Shown: in pieces, positions 1-7,248 of the stretch
Position numbering within the stretch: the first letter of the stretch is position 1
Layout of the letters: each line of letters starts with the position of its first letter
NCBI RefSeq assembly: GCF_001953875.1
Contig: NZ_MQUR01000069.1
Coordinates: forward strand, 1 to 44,770
DNA: 44,770 nucleotides
Reading direction: 5' to 3'
Source: Streptomyces amritsarensis
GTDB taxonomy: Bacteria > Actinomycetota > Actinomycetes > Streptomycetales > Streptomycetaceae
Program-made: the position numbers and the translations under genes
The notes under the pieces: model-generated
Told to the model about the DNA's origin: nothing
The model's input: only the letters and a program-made list of their open reading frames with translations
Databases searched by the model: none

Positions 1-40
1 TGCACGGGCTCCGCGACCCCCTGGGCGCGGAGCCCGTGCA
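1..40. terminator. Perfect 15-bp hairpin at the left edge
   Basis: Bases 1-15 and 26-40 are exact reverse complements around a 10-nt loop. It probably terminates a gene lying left of the window. No U-tract follows, as is usual for actinobacterial terminators, and the stem could work in either direction. Confidence 0.6.
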
Positions 41-87
41 CGTTCGCATGCGTGCGCAGCGGCGCACGCCTCGCGCACCGGCCGCCC

Positions 88-93
88 TACGAT
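88..93 (+). promoter_or_regulatory. -10 box of the ArsR-type gene (leaderless)
   Basis: TACGAT ends six bases before the ATG at 100, so the transcript would start at or next to the start codon. No good Shine-Dalgarno precedes this ATG. No convincing -35 is visible. Confidence 0.5.
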
Positions 94-99
94 GTCCGC

Positions 100-450
100 A
101 TGAGTTCAGGCACGCGCCCGACAGGTGCGCAGGATGCGCAGGTGCGGGGCGACCGGCTGGAGGTCGCCGCGGCCGTTCTGGCCCTGCTGGCGGACCGTAC
201 GCGCCTGGCGCTGATGGAGCGGCTCGGACGGGGCGAGGCCGACGTCACCACGCTCACGCAGGCGTGCGGGGCGGCCCGTCCCTCCGTGAGCCAGCACCTG
301 GCCAAGCTCCGTCTCGCCGGTCTGGTCACCACCCGCAAGGACGGGCGCCGCGTCGTCTACGCCCTGCGCCACGGGCACCTGCGCCGGCTGGTGGACGAAG
401 CCATGAACGTCGCCGACCACGAGATCGGCTCGCTCCCTCCGCACGACTGA
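100..450 (+). CDS. ArsR/SmtB-family winged-helix repressor
   Basis: A 116-residue protein with the ArsR fold. It has the LADRTRLALMERL dimer/helix region, a recognition helix around SVSQHLAKLRLAGLV (residues 62-76) and a wing ending RRVVYAL. The CVC metal site of classical ArsR is absent: Cys56 is the only cysteine. The last helix carries His91, His93, Asp99, Asp106 and His107, a layout compatible with an alpha5-type Zn/Ni/Co site, although the exact DxH...HxxH/E spacing is not kept. It is read just before an MFS exporter with a His-rich tail, so a metal-released efflux repressor is the best guess. The ATG at 100 is chosen over a start at 52 because the extra N-terminus is not ArsR-like and a -10 box sits directly upstream. 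Confidence 0.9.
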   Translation: MSSGTRPTGAQDAQVRGDRLEVAAAVLALLADRTRLALMERLGRGEADVTTLTQACGAARPSVSQHLAKLRLAGLVTTRKDGRRVVYALRHGHLRRLVDEAMNVADHEIGSLPPHD

Positions 451-475
451 ACCCGTCCGATCGGACCGCGGCGGA

Positions 476-508
476 TGCGTGCATAGGTACGCACATGTTG
501 GCTACGCT
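476..508 (+). promoter_or_regulatory. Candidate ArsR operator and promoter for the MFS gene
   Basis: TGCGTGCATAGGTACGCA (476-493) is an imperfect palindrome, 14 of 18 positions symmetric. It lies between the repressor gene and the exporter gene. TACGCT at 503-508 is a plausible -10. The arrangement would let the upstream ArsR protein block transcription of the exporter. Confidence 0.45.
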
Positions 509-549
509 GGAGTGGCGTCATCGATCCGCCGACCGGAACGGGGCCGCCG

Positions 550-1998
550 TTGCCGTCCTCTCCTTCCGCGCCCTCCGCACCGGCCGCGCCGGCCGTGCTG
601 TCGGTTCTGCGCAACGGCACCTACCGCCGCCTGTTCACCGCCCAGGTCGTCGCCCTGGTCGGCACCGGGCTCGCCACCGTCGCGTTGAGCCTGCTCGCGT
701 ACGACCTCGCCGGCGACGGCGCCCCGGCGGTCCTCGGCACCGCCCTGGCGATCAAGATGATCGCCTACGTGACCGTGGCACCGCTGGTCACGGCCGTCGC
801 CGACCGGGTGCCCCGGCGCGTCCTCATGGCGGCGACGGACCTGACCCGCGCCGCCGCGGCACTGGTCCTCCCCTTCGTCACCGAGGTGTGGCAGGTCCAC
901 CTCCTGGTCTTCCTGCTGCAGGCGGCTTCGGCGACCTTCACCCCTGCCTTCCAGGCCACGATCCCCGAGGTCCTGCCCGACGAACAGGACTACACCCGGG
1001 CGCTGTCGATGAGCCGGCTCGCCTACGACCTGGAGAGCCTGTTCAGCCCGGTCCTGGCCGCGGCGCTGCTCACCGTGGTCTCCTACGACCGGCTCTTCGC
1101 CGGCACCGCGGTCGGTTTCCTCGCCTCCGCCGCGCTCGTCACCGCCACGGTGCTGCCCCGACCCGCTCCCGTCCGGCGGACCGGCAAGATCCACGCCAAG
1201 GCCGCTTTCGGCACCCGCCTGTTCCGGGCGACTCCGCGGCTGCGGGCCCTGCTCGCCCTCGACCTGGCGGTCGCCGCCGCCGGAGCCGTCGTCTTCGTGG
1301 ACACCGTCGCGGCCGTCCGCGGCCACCTCGACCTCCCCGCCGGCGCGGTCTCGGTGGCGCTCGGCGCGTACGGGGCCGGGTCCGTGCTCACCGCGCTCGC
1401 CCTGCCGCGGCTCCTGCGGCGCGCCACCGACCGAGCCGTGATGCTCCGCGCCGCCGCCACCCTCCCGGTGGTCCTCGCCGCGGTGGCCGTGCTCACCGCG
1501 ACCACCCCGGGCGCCTGGTCCTGGCCCGCGCTCCTGGTGGCGTGGGCGGCGATCGGAGCGGCCTGCTCCGCCGTCCTGACGCCCGGCGGGCGCGTGGTCC
1601 GCCGCTCCACCGCGGATGCGGACCTGCCCGCCGCCTTCGCCGCCCGGTTCTCCCTCTCCCACGCCTGCTGGCTCCTGACCTACCCGCTCGCCGGGTGGCT
1701 CGCCCCGTGGGCCGGCCTGCCGGTGACCGCCGCGGCCCTGGGCGCCGTCGCCCTGGGCGCGACCGCCGCCGCGGCGGCGCTCTGGCCGGTCCGCGACCCG
1801 GACCGGCTGGACCACGTACACCCGGACCTGCCGCCCGGCCATCCGCACCTCGCCGACGCCCGTCCGGCCGGCGGCGGTTGGCTGCACGGCCACCACTACG
1901 TCATCGACCGGCACCACCACCACTGGCCCGGTCCGAACCGCGCCGACCGGAAAACCCCTCGCCGGTCGCGGCAGGGATCGCTACGATCACCGCGATGA
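550..1998 (+). CDS. MFS exporter with histidine-rich C-terminus (NreB-like)
   Basis: A 482-residue major facilitator superfamily protein with about twelve hydrophobic helices in two halves and the cytosolic loop RVPRRVLMAATDL between helices 2 and 3. The last ~60 residues are soluble and hold about eleven histidines, in pieces such as DHVHPDLPPGHPH, LHGHHY and RHHHHW. Nickel-resistance NreB proteins are MFS exporters with a similar His-rich tail, so divalent metal efflux is inferred, and the ArsR-type neighbour supports this. The start is TTG at 550, placing the first helix 15-20 residues in. No strong Shine-Dalgarno is visible. The substrate is not proven; drug efflux is the alternative. Confidence 0.8.
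   Translation: MPSSPSAPSAPAAPAVLSVLRNGTYRRLFTAQVVALVGTGLATVALSLLAYDLAGDGAPAVLGTALAIKMIAYVTVAPLVTAVADRVPRRVLMAATDLTRAAAALVLPFVTEVWQVHLLVFLLQAASATFTPAFQATIPEVLPDEQDYTRALSMSRLAYDLESLFSPVLAAALLTVVSYDRLFAGTAVGFLASAALVTATVLPRPAPVRRTGKIHAKAAFGTRLFRATPRLRALLALDLAVAAAGAVVFVDTVAAVRGHLDLPAGAVSVALGAYGAGSVLTALALPRLLRRATDRAVMLRAAATLPVVLAAVAVLTATTPGAWSWPALLVAWAAIGAACSAVLTPGGRVVRRSTADADLPAAFAARFSLSHACWLLTYPLAGWLAPWAGLPVTAAALGAVALGATAAAAALWPVRDPDRLDHVHPDLPPGHPHLADARPAGGGWLHGHHYVIDRHHHHWPGPNRADRKTPRRSRQGSLRSPR
1982..1987 (+). promoter_or_regulatory. -10 box in the 3' end of the MFS gene
   Basis: TACGAT lies seven bases before an ATG at 1995 and could give a leaderless transcript opening with the 19-codon ORF at 1995-2054 and reading into the MoxR/VWA cassette. 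Confidence 0.4.
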
Positions 1999-2054
1999 CC
2001 ACCACCCGTTCCGCTCACGGATCGGAGGTCCCCACCGCGCAAGGTGAGTGCTGA
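1995..2054 (+). CDS. Possible leader peptide, 19 codons
   Basis: A short ORF (MTTTRSAHGSEVPTAQGEC) whose ATG overlaps the MFS stop codon in an ATGA arrangement. Its TGA (2052-2054) shares a base with the ATG at 2054 of the next gene. A -10 box lies seven bases upstream, so it may be the first leaderless ORF of a transcript. Translation through it would expose the AAGGTG sequence at 2041-2046 and allow coupled restart. It may be only a coincidence of overlapping codons; there is no homology evidence. Confidence 0.3.
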   Translation: MTTTRSAHGSEVPTAQGEC

Positions 2055-3478
2055 TGCTCACTCGGACCGCGAACAGGGACTCCCGCCTCGCCCTCTGGCT
2101 CCGCGTACGCGAGTACGCCGTGCCGGCGTCCATGATCGAGACTGCGACCGCCCGCCGGCACGCCGGCGACTGGTCCGCGGCGTGCGCCGCCGCAGGCTTC
2201 GACGTCGATTTCAACCTGCGTTGCCTGGCCCGCTCGCACGGCCGCGACCTCGCGGACCGGATCCGGGCCGACCTGCGCCACCTGGCTCCCGACCTGCTGC
2301 GCTGGCACATGCCCCGCGTCGCTCCGGACGGGCTGCTGCGCCCGGGCCTGACCCTCACCCTGGCCCGCTACGACACCGCCGCGACCGGGGACACCGCGCC
2401 CCCGGTGCACCTCGTGGCCCGCACCCCGCCCGCCTGGGCGGACGGCGGGCAGCGCATCAGCCTCGCGCTGTGGGACGGTGCCCGCTCCGGGTCCGGGGCC
2501 GTCGGCGCCGATCCCCGCCGCGGGCCCCGCCCCGACCGGCGCTTCCGCCTCGACCTGCACCGCCACCTGTGGGACGCGCGCAGGGCGGCCGAGCTGCGGG
2601 CCCGCTCCGGGGCCGACCGGCCGCCCTGCGACGACCCGCCCGGACCGGATCGGGAACTCGCCCGAGCCCTGCCGCCGGAGCACCGCTGCGCCGTCGGCCG
2701 GTGGGCCGCCGAGGCCGGGATCGTGCTCCGGGCCGAGGGACGGGACACCGGCAGCGTCACGGTCCGGCTCGGCGCGCGGCGCCGGCTGGTCCTGGACCTG
2801 GTCGCGGACGGGCACGGTGACGGGCACGGGCCCGGCGCCGGGACGCCGTCGCTGCGGATCGGGGCCGCCCCCGCGGACGGCAGCGCCCACGCGCTGCCCG
2901 TCCTGCCGGACGCGGCCGCCCGGGTGCTCCCCGACCTGGAACTGCTCCGCACCGGCTCCCTCACGGCCGACCGGCTGCACCCGCTGGTCGCCGCCGCCCT
3001 GGCACCGGAGCATGCGCCGGCCGCGCCGTCGCGGAGCCCGGACCCGGCACCGGGTCCCGGCCGGCCTGGCCTCGTCGAATGCCGCGGAGCCCGCCATCGC
3101 ATCGGCCTCGTCGACGGGGTGCTGACACCGCTGGACCACGACCCGGCAGAGGTGCGGCGCGAGGAACTGCTGGCGGCCCTGTCCGGGACTCCCCTGCCCT
3201 GCCTCCGGGCCATCGACGCGGCCCACCGCCGACCGGACTGCCTCACCGGCGTCCGCGAACGCCTGGACCACGGAGACATCGCCGGGGCGCTGGCCGTCGT
3301 CGAAGGCCTCCTGGGCCCGGCCGCGCTGGTGCGCCCCGGTGCCCTGCTGGACGAACTGGAGGCGGCCGCCCGACGGCGGATCACCTACGGGCTGTTCCGC
3401 GCGGGCCTGGCCGGACCGGGTCCCGACCGCCTCCCCCCGAAGCCCCGCCGCTCCCGGCACGACCGCCGGGCCGCCTGA
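2054..3478 (+). CDS. Unknown protein, first gene of a MoxR/VWA cassette
   Basis: About 474 residues, soluble, with no signal peptide or membrane helix. The N-terminal ~110 residues are helical and charged (for example RRHAGDWSAACAAAGFDVDF). The middle is Arg/Asp/Gly-rich and the C-terminus ends in a basic tail (PKPRRSRHDRR). I recognise no catalytic motif. It is followed by the MoxR-type ATPase gene 111 nt downstream on the same strand, then by the HExxH/VWA gene. By position it is likely the third partner of that chaperone-like system. ATG 2054 is preferred because AAGGTG (2041-2046) is at a good distance. GTG 2048 is in frame and also possible. Confidence 0.75.
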   Translation: MLTRTANRDSRLALWLRVREYAVPASMIETATARRHAGDWSAACAAAGFDVDFNLRCLARSHGRDLADRIRADLRHLAPDLLRWHMPRVAPDGLLRPGLTLTLARYDTAATGDTAPPVHLVARTPPAWADGGQRISLALWDGARSGSGAVGADPRRGPRPDRRFRLDLHRHLWDARRAAELRARSGADRPPCDDPPGPDRELARALPPEHRCAVGRWAAEAGIVLRAEGRDTGSVTVRLGARRRLVLDLVADGHGDGHGPGAGTPSLRIGAAPADGSAHALPVLPDAAARVLPDLELLRTGSLTADRLHPLVAAALAPEHAPAAPSRSPDPAPGPGRPGLVECRGARHRIGLVDGVLTPLDHDPAEVRREELLAALSGTPLPCLRAIDAAHRRPDCLTGVRERLDHGDIAGALAVVEGLLGPAALVRPGALLDELEAAARRRITYGLFRAGLAGPGPDRLPPKPRRSRHDRRAA

Positions 3479-3589
3479 GCCCCCGGGACTCCGCACGTCG
3501 GCCGGAGCCCGCCCCACCGCCGCGCGCCACGCCGCGCCGCGCCCGCACCCTTCTTCCGCACCCTTGACGAACCCCACAGGTGACCACAC

Positions 3590-4840
3590 ATGCCCATGGA
3601 CCTGCCCGCCCCCTCCCAGCTCTCCCAGCTCGACGTCGCCGGCGAGCTGCTGGCCCTGCTCGGCGCGACCACCACCGAGCCGCGCCCCGACAGCCAGCTC
3701 GAAGCCCTCACCCTGGCCGTCGCCGCGGACCTGCCCGTCCTGCTGTGGGGCGAGCCGGGGATCGGCAAGACCGCTGCCCTGACCCAGCTCGCCACCACCC
3801 TGGACCTGCCGCTGACCACGGTCATCGCCAGCGTGCACGAGCCGTCCGACTTCTCCGGGCTGCCCGTCGTCGGCGACGACCCCGCCGAGCAGGGCGTCCC
3901 CATGGCCCCGCCGGACTGGGCGGTGCGCCTGGTACGGGCCGGGCGCGGACTGCTCTTCCTCGACGAGTTGTCCACCGCACCCCCGGCCGTGCAGGCCGCA
4001 CTGCTGCGCCTCGTACTGGAGCGGCGGATCGGCGCCCTGCAACTGCCGCCCGGCGTGCGGATCGTGGCGGCCGCCAACCCGCGGTCCTCGGCGGCCGACG
4101 GCTGGGAACTGAGCCCGCCGCTGGCGAACCGGTTCGTCCACCTCCAGTGGACCCACGACCACGAGGTCGTCGTACGGGGGCTCGGCGGGACCTGGCCGCG
4201 GGCCACCCTGCCGCGCCTCGACGCGCAGGCGCTGCCGGCCGCCGTGGACCACGCCCGCCGTGCGGTGTGCGGGTTCCTCACCACCCGGCCCCCGCTCGTG
4301 CACCGCCTGCCCTCCGGTGAGTCGCGGCGCGGCGGTGCCTGGCCGTCGCCCCGCAGCTGGGACATGACGCTGCGCCTGATCGCCTTCGCCACCGCGGCCG
4401 GCGCGTCCAGGGAGGTGCTCTCCATGCTGGTCAGGGGAACCGTCGGGGACGGTCCGGCGCTGGAACTGCTCGCCGCGCTGGACCGGATGGAACTCCCGGA
4501 CCCCGAGGTGCTGCTCGCCGACCCGGACGGCGCCGACCTGCCCGAGCGGGGCGACCAGCGCCAGGCCGTACTGGACGGGATCGTGGCGGCTGTCAACCGG
4601 CGTCCGGAGAAGGCCCGCTGGGACGCGGCGTGGGCGATCATGGTCCGGGCGCTGGAGACGGGCGCTCCGGACCTGGTGGTCGTCCCCGCGACCTCGCTGG
4701 CCGCACTGCGCCGGGAGGAGTGGGACGTGCCGGCCGCGATCGAGCGGCTCGCCGGGGTGGTGGACCTGTCCCGGCGCGCGGATCGGGCGGCGGAGCGGAC
4801 CGCGGTCCGTACGGGCGTCCCCGCGGGGGCCCGCCGGTGA
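3590..4840 (+). CDS. MoxR-type AAA+ ATPase
   Basis: A 416-residue AAA+ protein of the MoxR/AAA_5 type. Walker A is GEPGIGKT (54-61), Walker B is LLFLDE (121-126), a sensor-1 stretch is AANPRSSAADG (160-170), and LSPPLANRF probably carries the arginine finger. MoxR ATPases typically work with a VWA protein as a chaperone that activates or inserts cofactors into client complexes. Here the VWA gene follows with a 4-nt GTGA overlap, so the pair is translationally coupled. AGGTGA lies six bases before the ATG at 3590. The client is unknown. The C-terminal ~100 residues are less conserved and may be the lid or partner-binding part. Confidence 0.9.
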   Translation: MPMDLPAPSQLSQLDVAGELLALLGATTTEPRPDSQLEALTLAVAADLPVLLWGEPGIGKTAALTQLATTLDLPLTTVIASVHEPSDFSGLPVVGDDPAEQGVPMAPPDWAVRLVRAGRGLLFLDELSTAPPAVQAALLRLVLERRIGALQLPPGVRIVAAANPRSSAADGWELSPPLANRFVHLQWTHDHEVVVRGLGGTWPRATLPRLDAQALPAAVDHARRAVCGFLTTRPPLVHRLPSGESRRGGAWPSPRSWDMTLRLIAFATAAGASREVLSMLVRGTVGDGPALELLAALDRMELPDPEVLLADPDGADLPERGDQRQAVLDGIVAAVNRRPEKARWDAAWAIMVRALETGAPDLVVVPATSLAALRREEWDVPAAIERLAGVVDLSRRADRAAERTAVRTGVPAGARR

Positions 4841-6090
4841 GCGCCGGGGCGCCGGGGGCGCTGGACCTCGACAAGCTCTACACCGCGCGGCTGCACGCCG
4901 CGCGGGTCCGGCCGTACCTCGCGACGGCCCTGTTCGCCCTGCACACCGTGGAGTCGCGGCAGGTGCCGACGATGGCCGTCGACCGGTACTGGCGGGTCTA
5001 CGTCTGCGCGGGGTTCGTGGACCGGACGCCGGTGGAGGAACTGGCCGGGGTGTGGGTCCACGAGGTGTCGCACCTGCTGCGCGACCACCACGGGCGCGGT
5101 GACCGGGCCGCGCGGCTGCAGGGTCTGGAAGGCCCCGGGGCACGGCTGCGGATGAACATCGCCGCGGACCTGGAGATCAACGACGACGTGTTCGGCGACG
5201 GGCTGCTCCGGCCCGCGGGCGCCGTCACCCCGCAGGACCTGGGCCTGTCCGGGGGCGAGCTGATGGAGGACTACCTGCGCCGGTTCGGGCTCGGACCGCG
5301 GACGGACGGCCTGGTGTGGCTGGACTGCGGCAGCGGCGCCGACGGGATGGAGCGCGAGTGGGACCTCGGGCCGGACGGCGCGCACGGCCTCAGCGAGCAG
5401 GAGCAGGACGGGATCCGGTTCCGGGTGGCGCAGGGCATCGACGGACGGCCGGGGACCGTCCCGAAGGGATGGAAGCGGTGGGCGCAGGAGGCATTCCACC
5501 CGCCGCAGCCGTGGCGGGAGTTGCTCGGAGCGGCCGTCCGGTCCGCGGCGTCCGGCACGGGCGCCGGGGAGGACTACGGCTACGGCCGTCCCTCCCGGCG
5601 CTCGGCCGGACTGCCCGGTGTCGTCCTGCCGAGTCTGCGGCGCAGGCCACCGCGGGTCTGCGTGGTGATCGACACGTCCGGGTCGGTCAGCGACTCCGAA
5701 CTGGGCAGCGCGCTCCTGGAGGTCACCGCGATCTCCCAGGCCGTGGGCGGCCGCCGCGACCTGGTCACGGTCGTGCCGTGCGACGCGGCGGCCCGGATCG
5801 TGCACCCGCTGTGCCAGGGCGAGGGCATTCCGCTGCTGGGTGGCGGCGGTACGGATCTGCGCGCGGGTTTCGCCAGGGCACTGCGGTCGGGTCCCCCGCC
5901 CGACGTCATCGTGGTCCTGACGGACGGGCACACGGCCTGGCCCGCCGTCCGGCCGCCCTGCCGGGTGGTGGTGGGCCGCTTCTCCCGTGCCCGGGCCCCC
6001 CGGTGGGACGAGGACGATCCGCACTACCGGCCGGACCGGACGCCGTCCTGGGCCCGAGTGGTGGAGATCGGATCGCCCGCCGGCCGGTGA
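4837..6090 (+). CDS. VWA-like protein with HExxH metallopeptidase-like domain (DUF2201 type)
   Basis: 417 residues from a GTG overlapping the ATPase stop. The N-terminal half has HEVSH (75-79) within WVHEVSHLLRDHH, a zinc-metallopeptidase-like motif, and a following NIAADLEIND stretch typical of the putative metallopeptidase domain found with VWA-like domains. The C-terminal half is VWA-like: the MIDAS motif DTSGS is at 279-283, a GGGGTDLRAGF segment supplies the usual Thr, and VLTDGHTAWP follows. It should act with the MoxR ATPase just upstream in remodelling or processing an unknown client. Whether the HExxH site cleaves peptides is not known. It ends 8 nt from the convergent protease gene. 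Confidence 0.88.
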   Translation: MSAGAPGALDLDKLYTARLHAARVRPYLATALFALHTVESRQVPTMAVDRYWRVYVCAGFVDRTPVEELAGVWVHEVSHLLRDHHGRGDRAARLQGLEGPGARLRMNIAADLEINDDVFGDGLLRPAGAVTPQDLGLSGGELMEDYLRRFGLGPRTDGLVWLDCGSGADGMEREWDLGPDGAHGLSEQEQDGIRFRVAQGIDGRPGTVPKGWKRWAQEAFHPPQPWRELLGAAVRSAASGTGAGEDYGYGRPSRRSAGLPGVVLPSLRRRPPRVCVVIDTSGSVSDSELGSALLEVTAISQAVGGRRDLVTVVPCDAAARIVHPLCQGEGIPLLGGGGTDLRAGFARALRSGPPPDVIVVLTDGHTAWPAVRPPCRVVVGRFSRARAPRWDEDDPHYRPDRTPSWARVVEIGSPAGR

Positions 6091-6110
6091 GCCGCGCCTA
6101 CCCGGCCGGC
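6079..6110. terminator. Shared hairpin at the convergent ends
   Basis: GCCGGCCGG (6079-6087) pairs exactly with CCGGCCGGC (6102-6110) around a 14-nt loop. The stem spans the stop codons of the VWA gene (+) and the CPBP gene (-) and could end both transcripts. Confidence 0.45.
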
Positions 6111-7186
6111 TCCGCACGCCCGTCCGGCTCCGCACTGCCGGCGGGCGTTGCCGGGCTGCGGCGTCGGACGCCGTGGGCGGTGGCGAGCTTCGCGATCAGC
6201 AGGCAGTACGCCGGTGCGGCGACGAGTTCGAGGACGAGCGCCTGCCACGGGGCGTCCGCCGCGTTCCCCGATTCCGCCAGTTGCCCCAGGGCGGCGGTGA
6301 TGGCGTAGGCGGTCATGTTGTTCGCCACGTGCACCGCGATGACGGCCTCGAGGCCGCCGGTGCGGACGGTCAGCCACCCCCACCACATGGCGGAGTAGAA
6401 GAGCAGGGCGAAGCCCGACCACTCGCCGAAGCCGTGGGCGGCGGCGAAGAGGGCGGAGGCGATGACGGTGCCGGGCCAGGGGGACCTGAGGAACCCGCCG
6501 AAGAACTGGGCGAGCCAGCCCCGGAAGACGAACTCCTCGGCCGCGGCCTGAAAGGGGATCAGCGCCCACAGCACGACGAGTGCGAGCGCGAAGCCGGACC
6601 AGCCGGGGAAGTCGCCGGCGAGCGACTCCTCGCCGTCGCTGAGATAGCCCCACAGTGCCAGCCCGCCCATCTGGAGCACGATCAGCGGGAAGGCCACCGC
6701 CGCGCAGCGTGCCAGCCAGCCCCAGCGCAGCCGGCCCACGACGGAGGCCGCGGTGCCGGCGGGGCGGCTGCCGCACCAGCGGACGGCGAGCAGCACGACG
6801 GGTATGCCGGTGGCTATGGAGAGCAGGGCGAGTGCCTCGTCGGCGAGCGGGTCCGCCAGGATCCGGTCGCCGTCCTCGGGGGCGAAGTCCAGCCCCAGCA
6901 CGTACCAGGCGAGGGCGCCGAACGCGACGACGACCAGCGGCACGGCCAGGTTCCCCACGACGACGAGGAGGAACTCCCCCAGGCGCTGCGGCGCCTTCTG
7001 CCGTCCGTTGCGGGCCTGTTCGTGGTAGTCGCTGCCGGGCGGCGCGGTCTCGGTCGGCGGTCGCGGGGGCCCGGCGGCGTACGGGGGACCGCCCTGGGCG
7101 GGCGGCCATCCCTGCGCCGGGACCGGCCGTCGCGGAGCGCCCGCGGGCGGCGCGGCCCACACGTTCGGCGGGGGCGTATCTGACAC
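6098..7186 (-). CDS. CPBP (CAAX/Abi) family intramembrane metalloprotease
   Basis: 362 residues. The first ~65 are Pro/Gly-rich and cytosolic, followed by about eight hydrophobic segments. The three family motifs are present: EEFVFR (Glu217, Glu218, Arg222), FAAAH (Phe247, His251) and HVANN (His286, Asn290). These supply the membrane-embedded metal site of CPBP glutamic/metallo-proteases. Family members process prenylated proteins in eukaryotes; in bacteria they are linked to bacteriocin self-immunity or protein maturation. The GTG at 7186 is preferred over an in-frame ATG at 7216 because GAAAGG sits about eight bases upstream. The substrate is unknown. It is convergent with the MoxR/VWA cassette. 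Confidence 0.88.
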   Translation of the reverse strand: MSDTPPPNVWAAPPAGAPRRPVPAQGWPPAQGGPPYAAGPPRPPTETAPPGSDYHEQARNGRQKAPQRLGEFLLVVVGNLAVPLVVVAFGALAWYVLGLDFAPEDGDRILADPLADEALALLSIATGIPVVLLAVRWCGSRPAGTAASVVGRLRWGWLARCAAVAFPLIVLQMGGLALWGYLSDGEESLAGDFPGWSGFALALVVLWALIPFQAAAEEFVFRGWLAQFFGGFLRSPWPGTVIASALFAAAHGFGEWSGFALLFYSAMWWGWLTVRTGGLEAVIAVHVANNMTAYAITAALGQLAESGNAADAPWQALVLELVAAPAYCLLIAKLATAHGVRRRSPATPAGSAEPDGRAEPAG

Positions 7187-7248
7187 AGCGGGACCCTTTC
7201 CGTCACGGCCGTTCACCCGCCCATTCGATCACGCGGCCGCCGCGGGGC

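Noticed and set aside
502..1923. Long minus-strand frame opposite the MFS exporter
   Set aside because: Gly/Arg/Gln-rich translation without any domain; it mirrors the codon bias of the real gene.
2015..6135. Two very long minus-strand frames across the MoxR/VWA cassette
   Set aside because: Composition is Arg/Gly/Pro-only and the opposite strand holds clear Walker, HExxH and MIDAS motifs.
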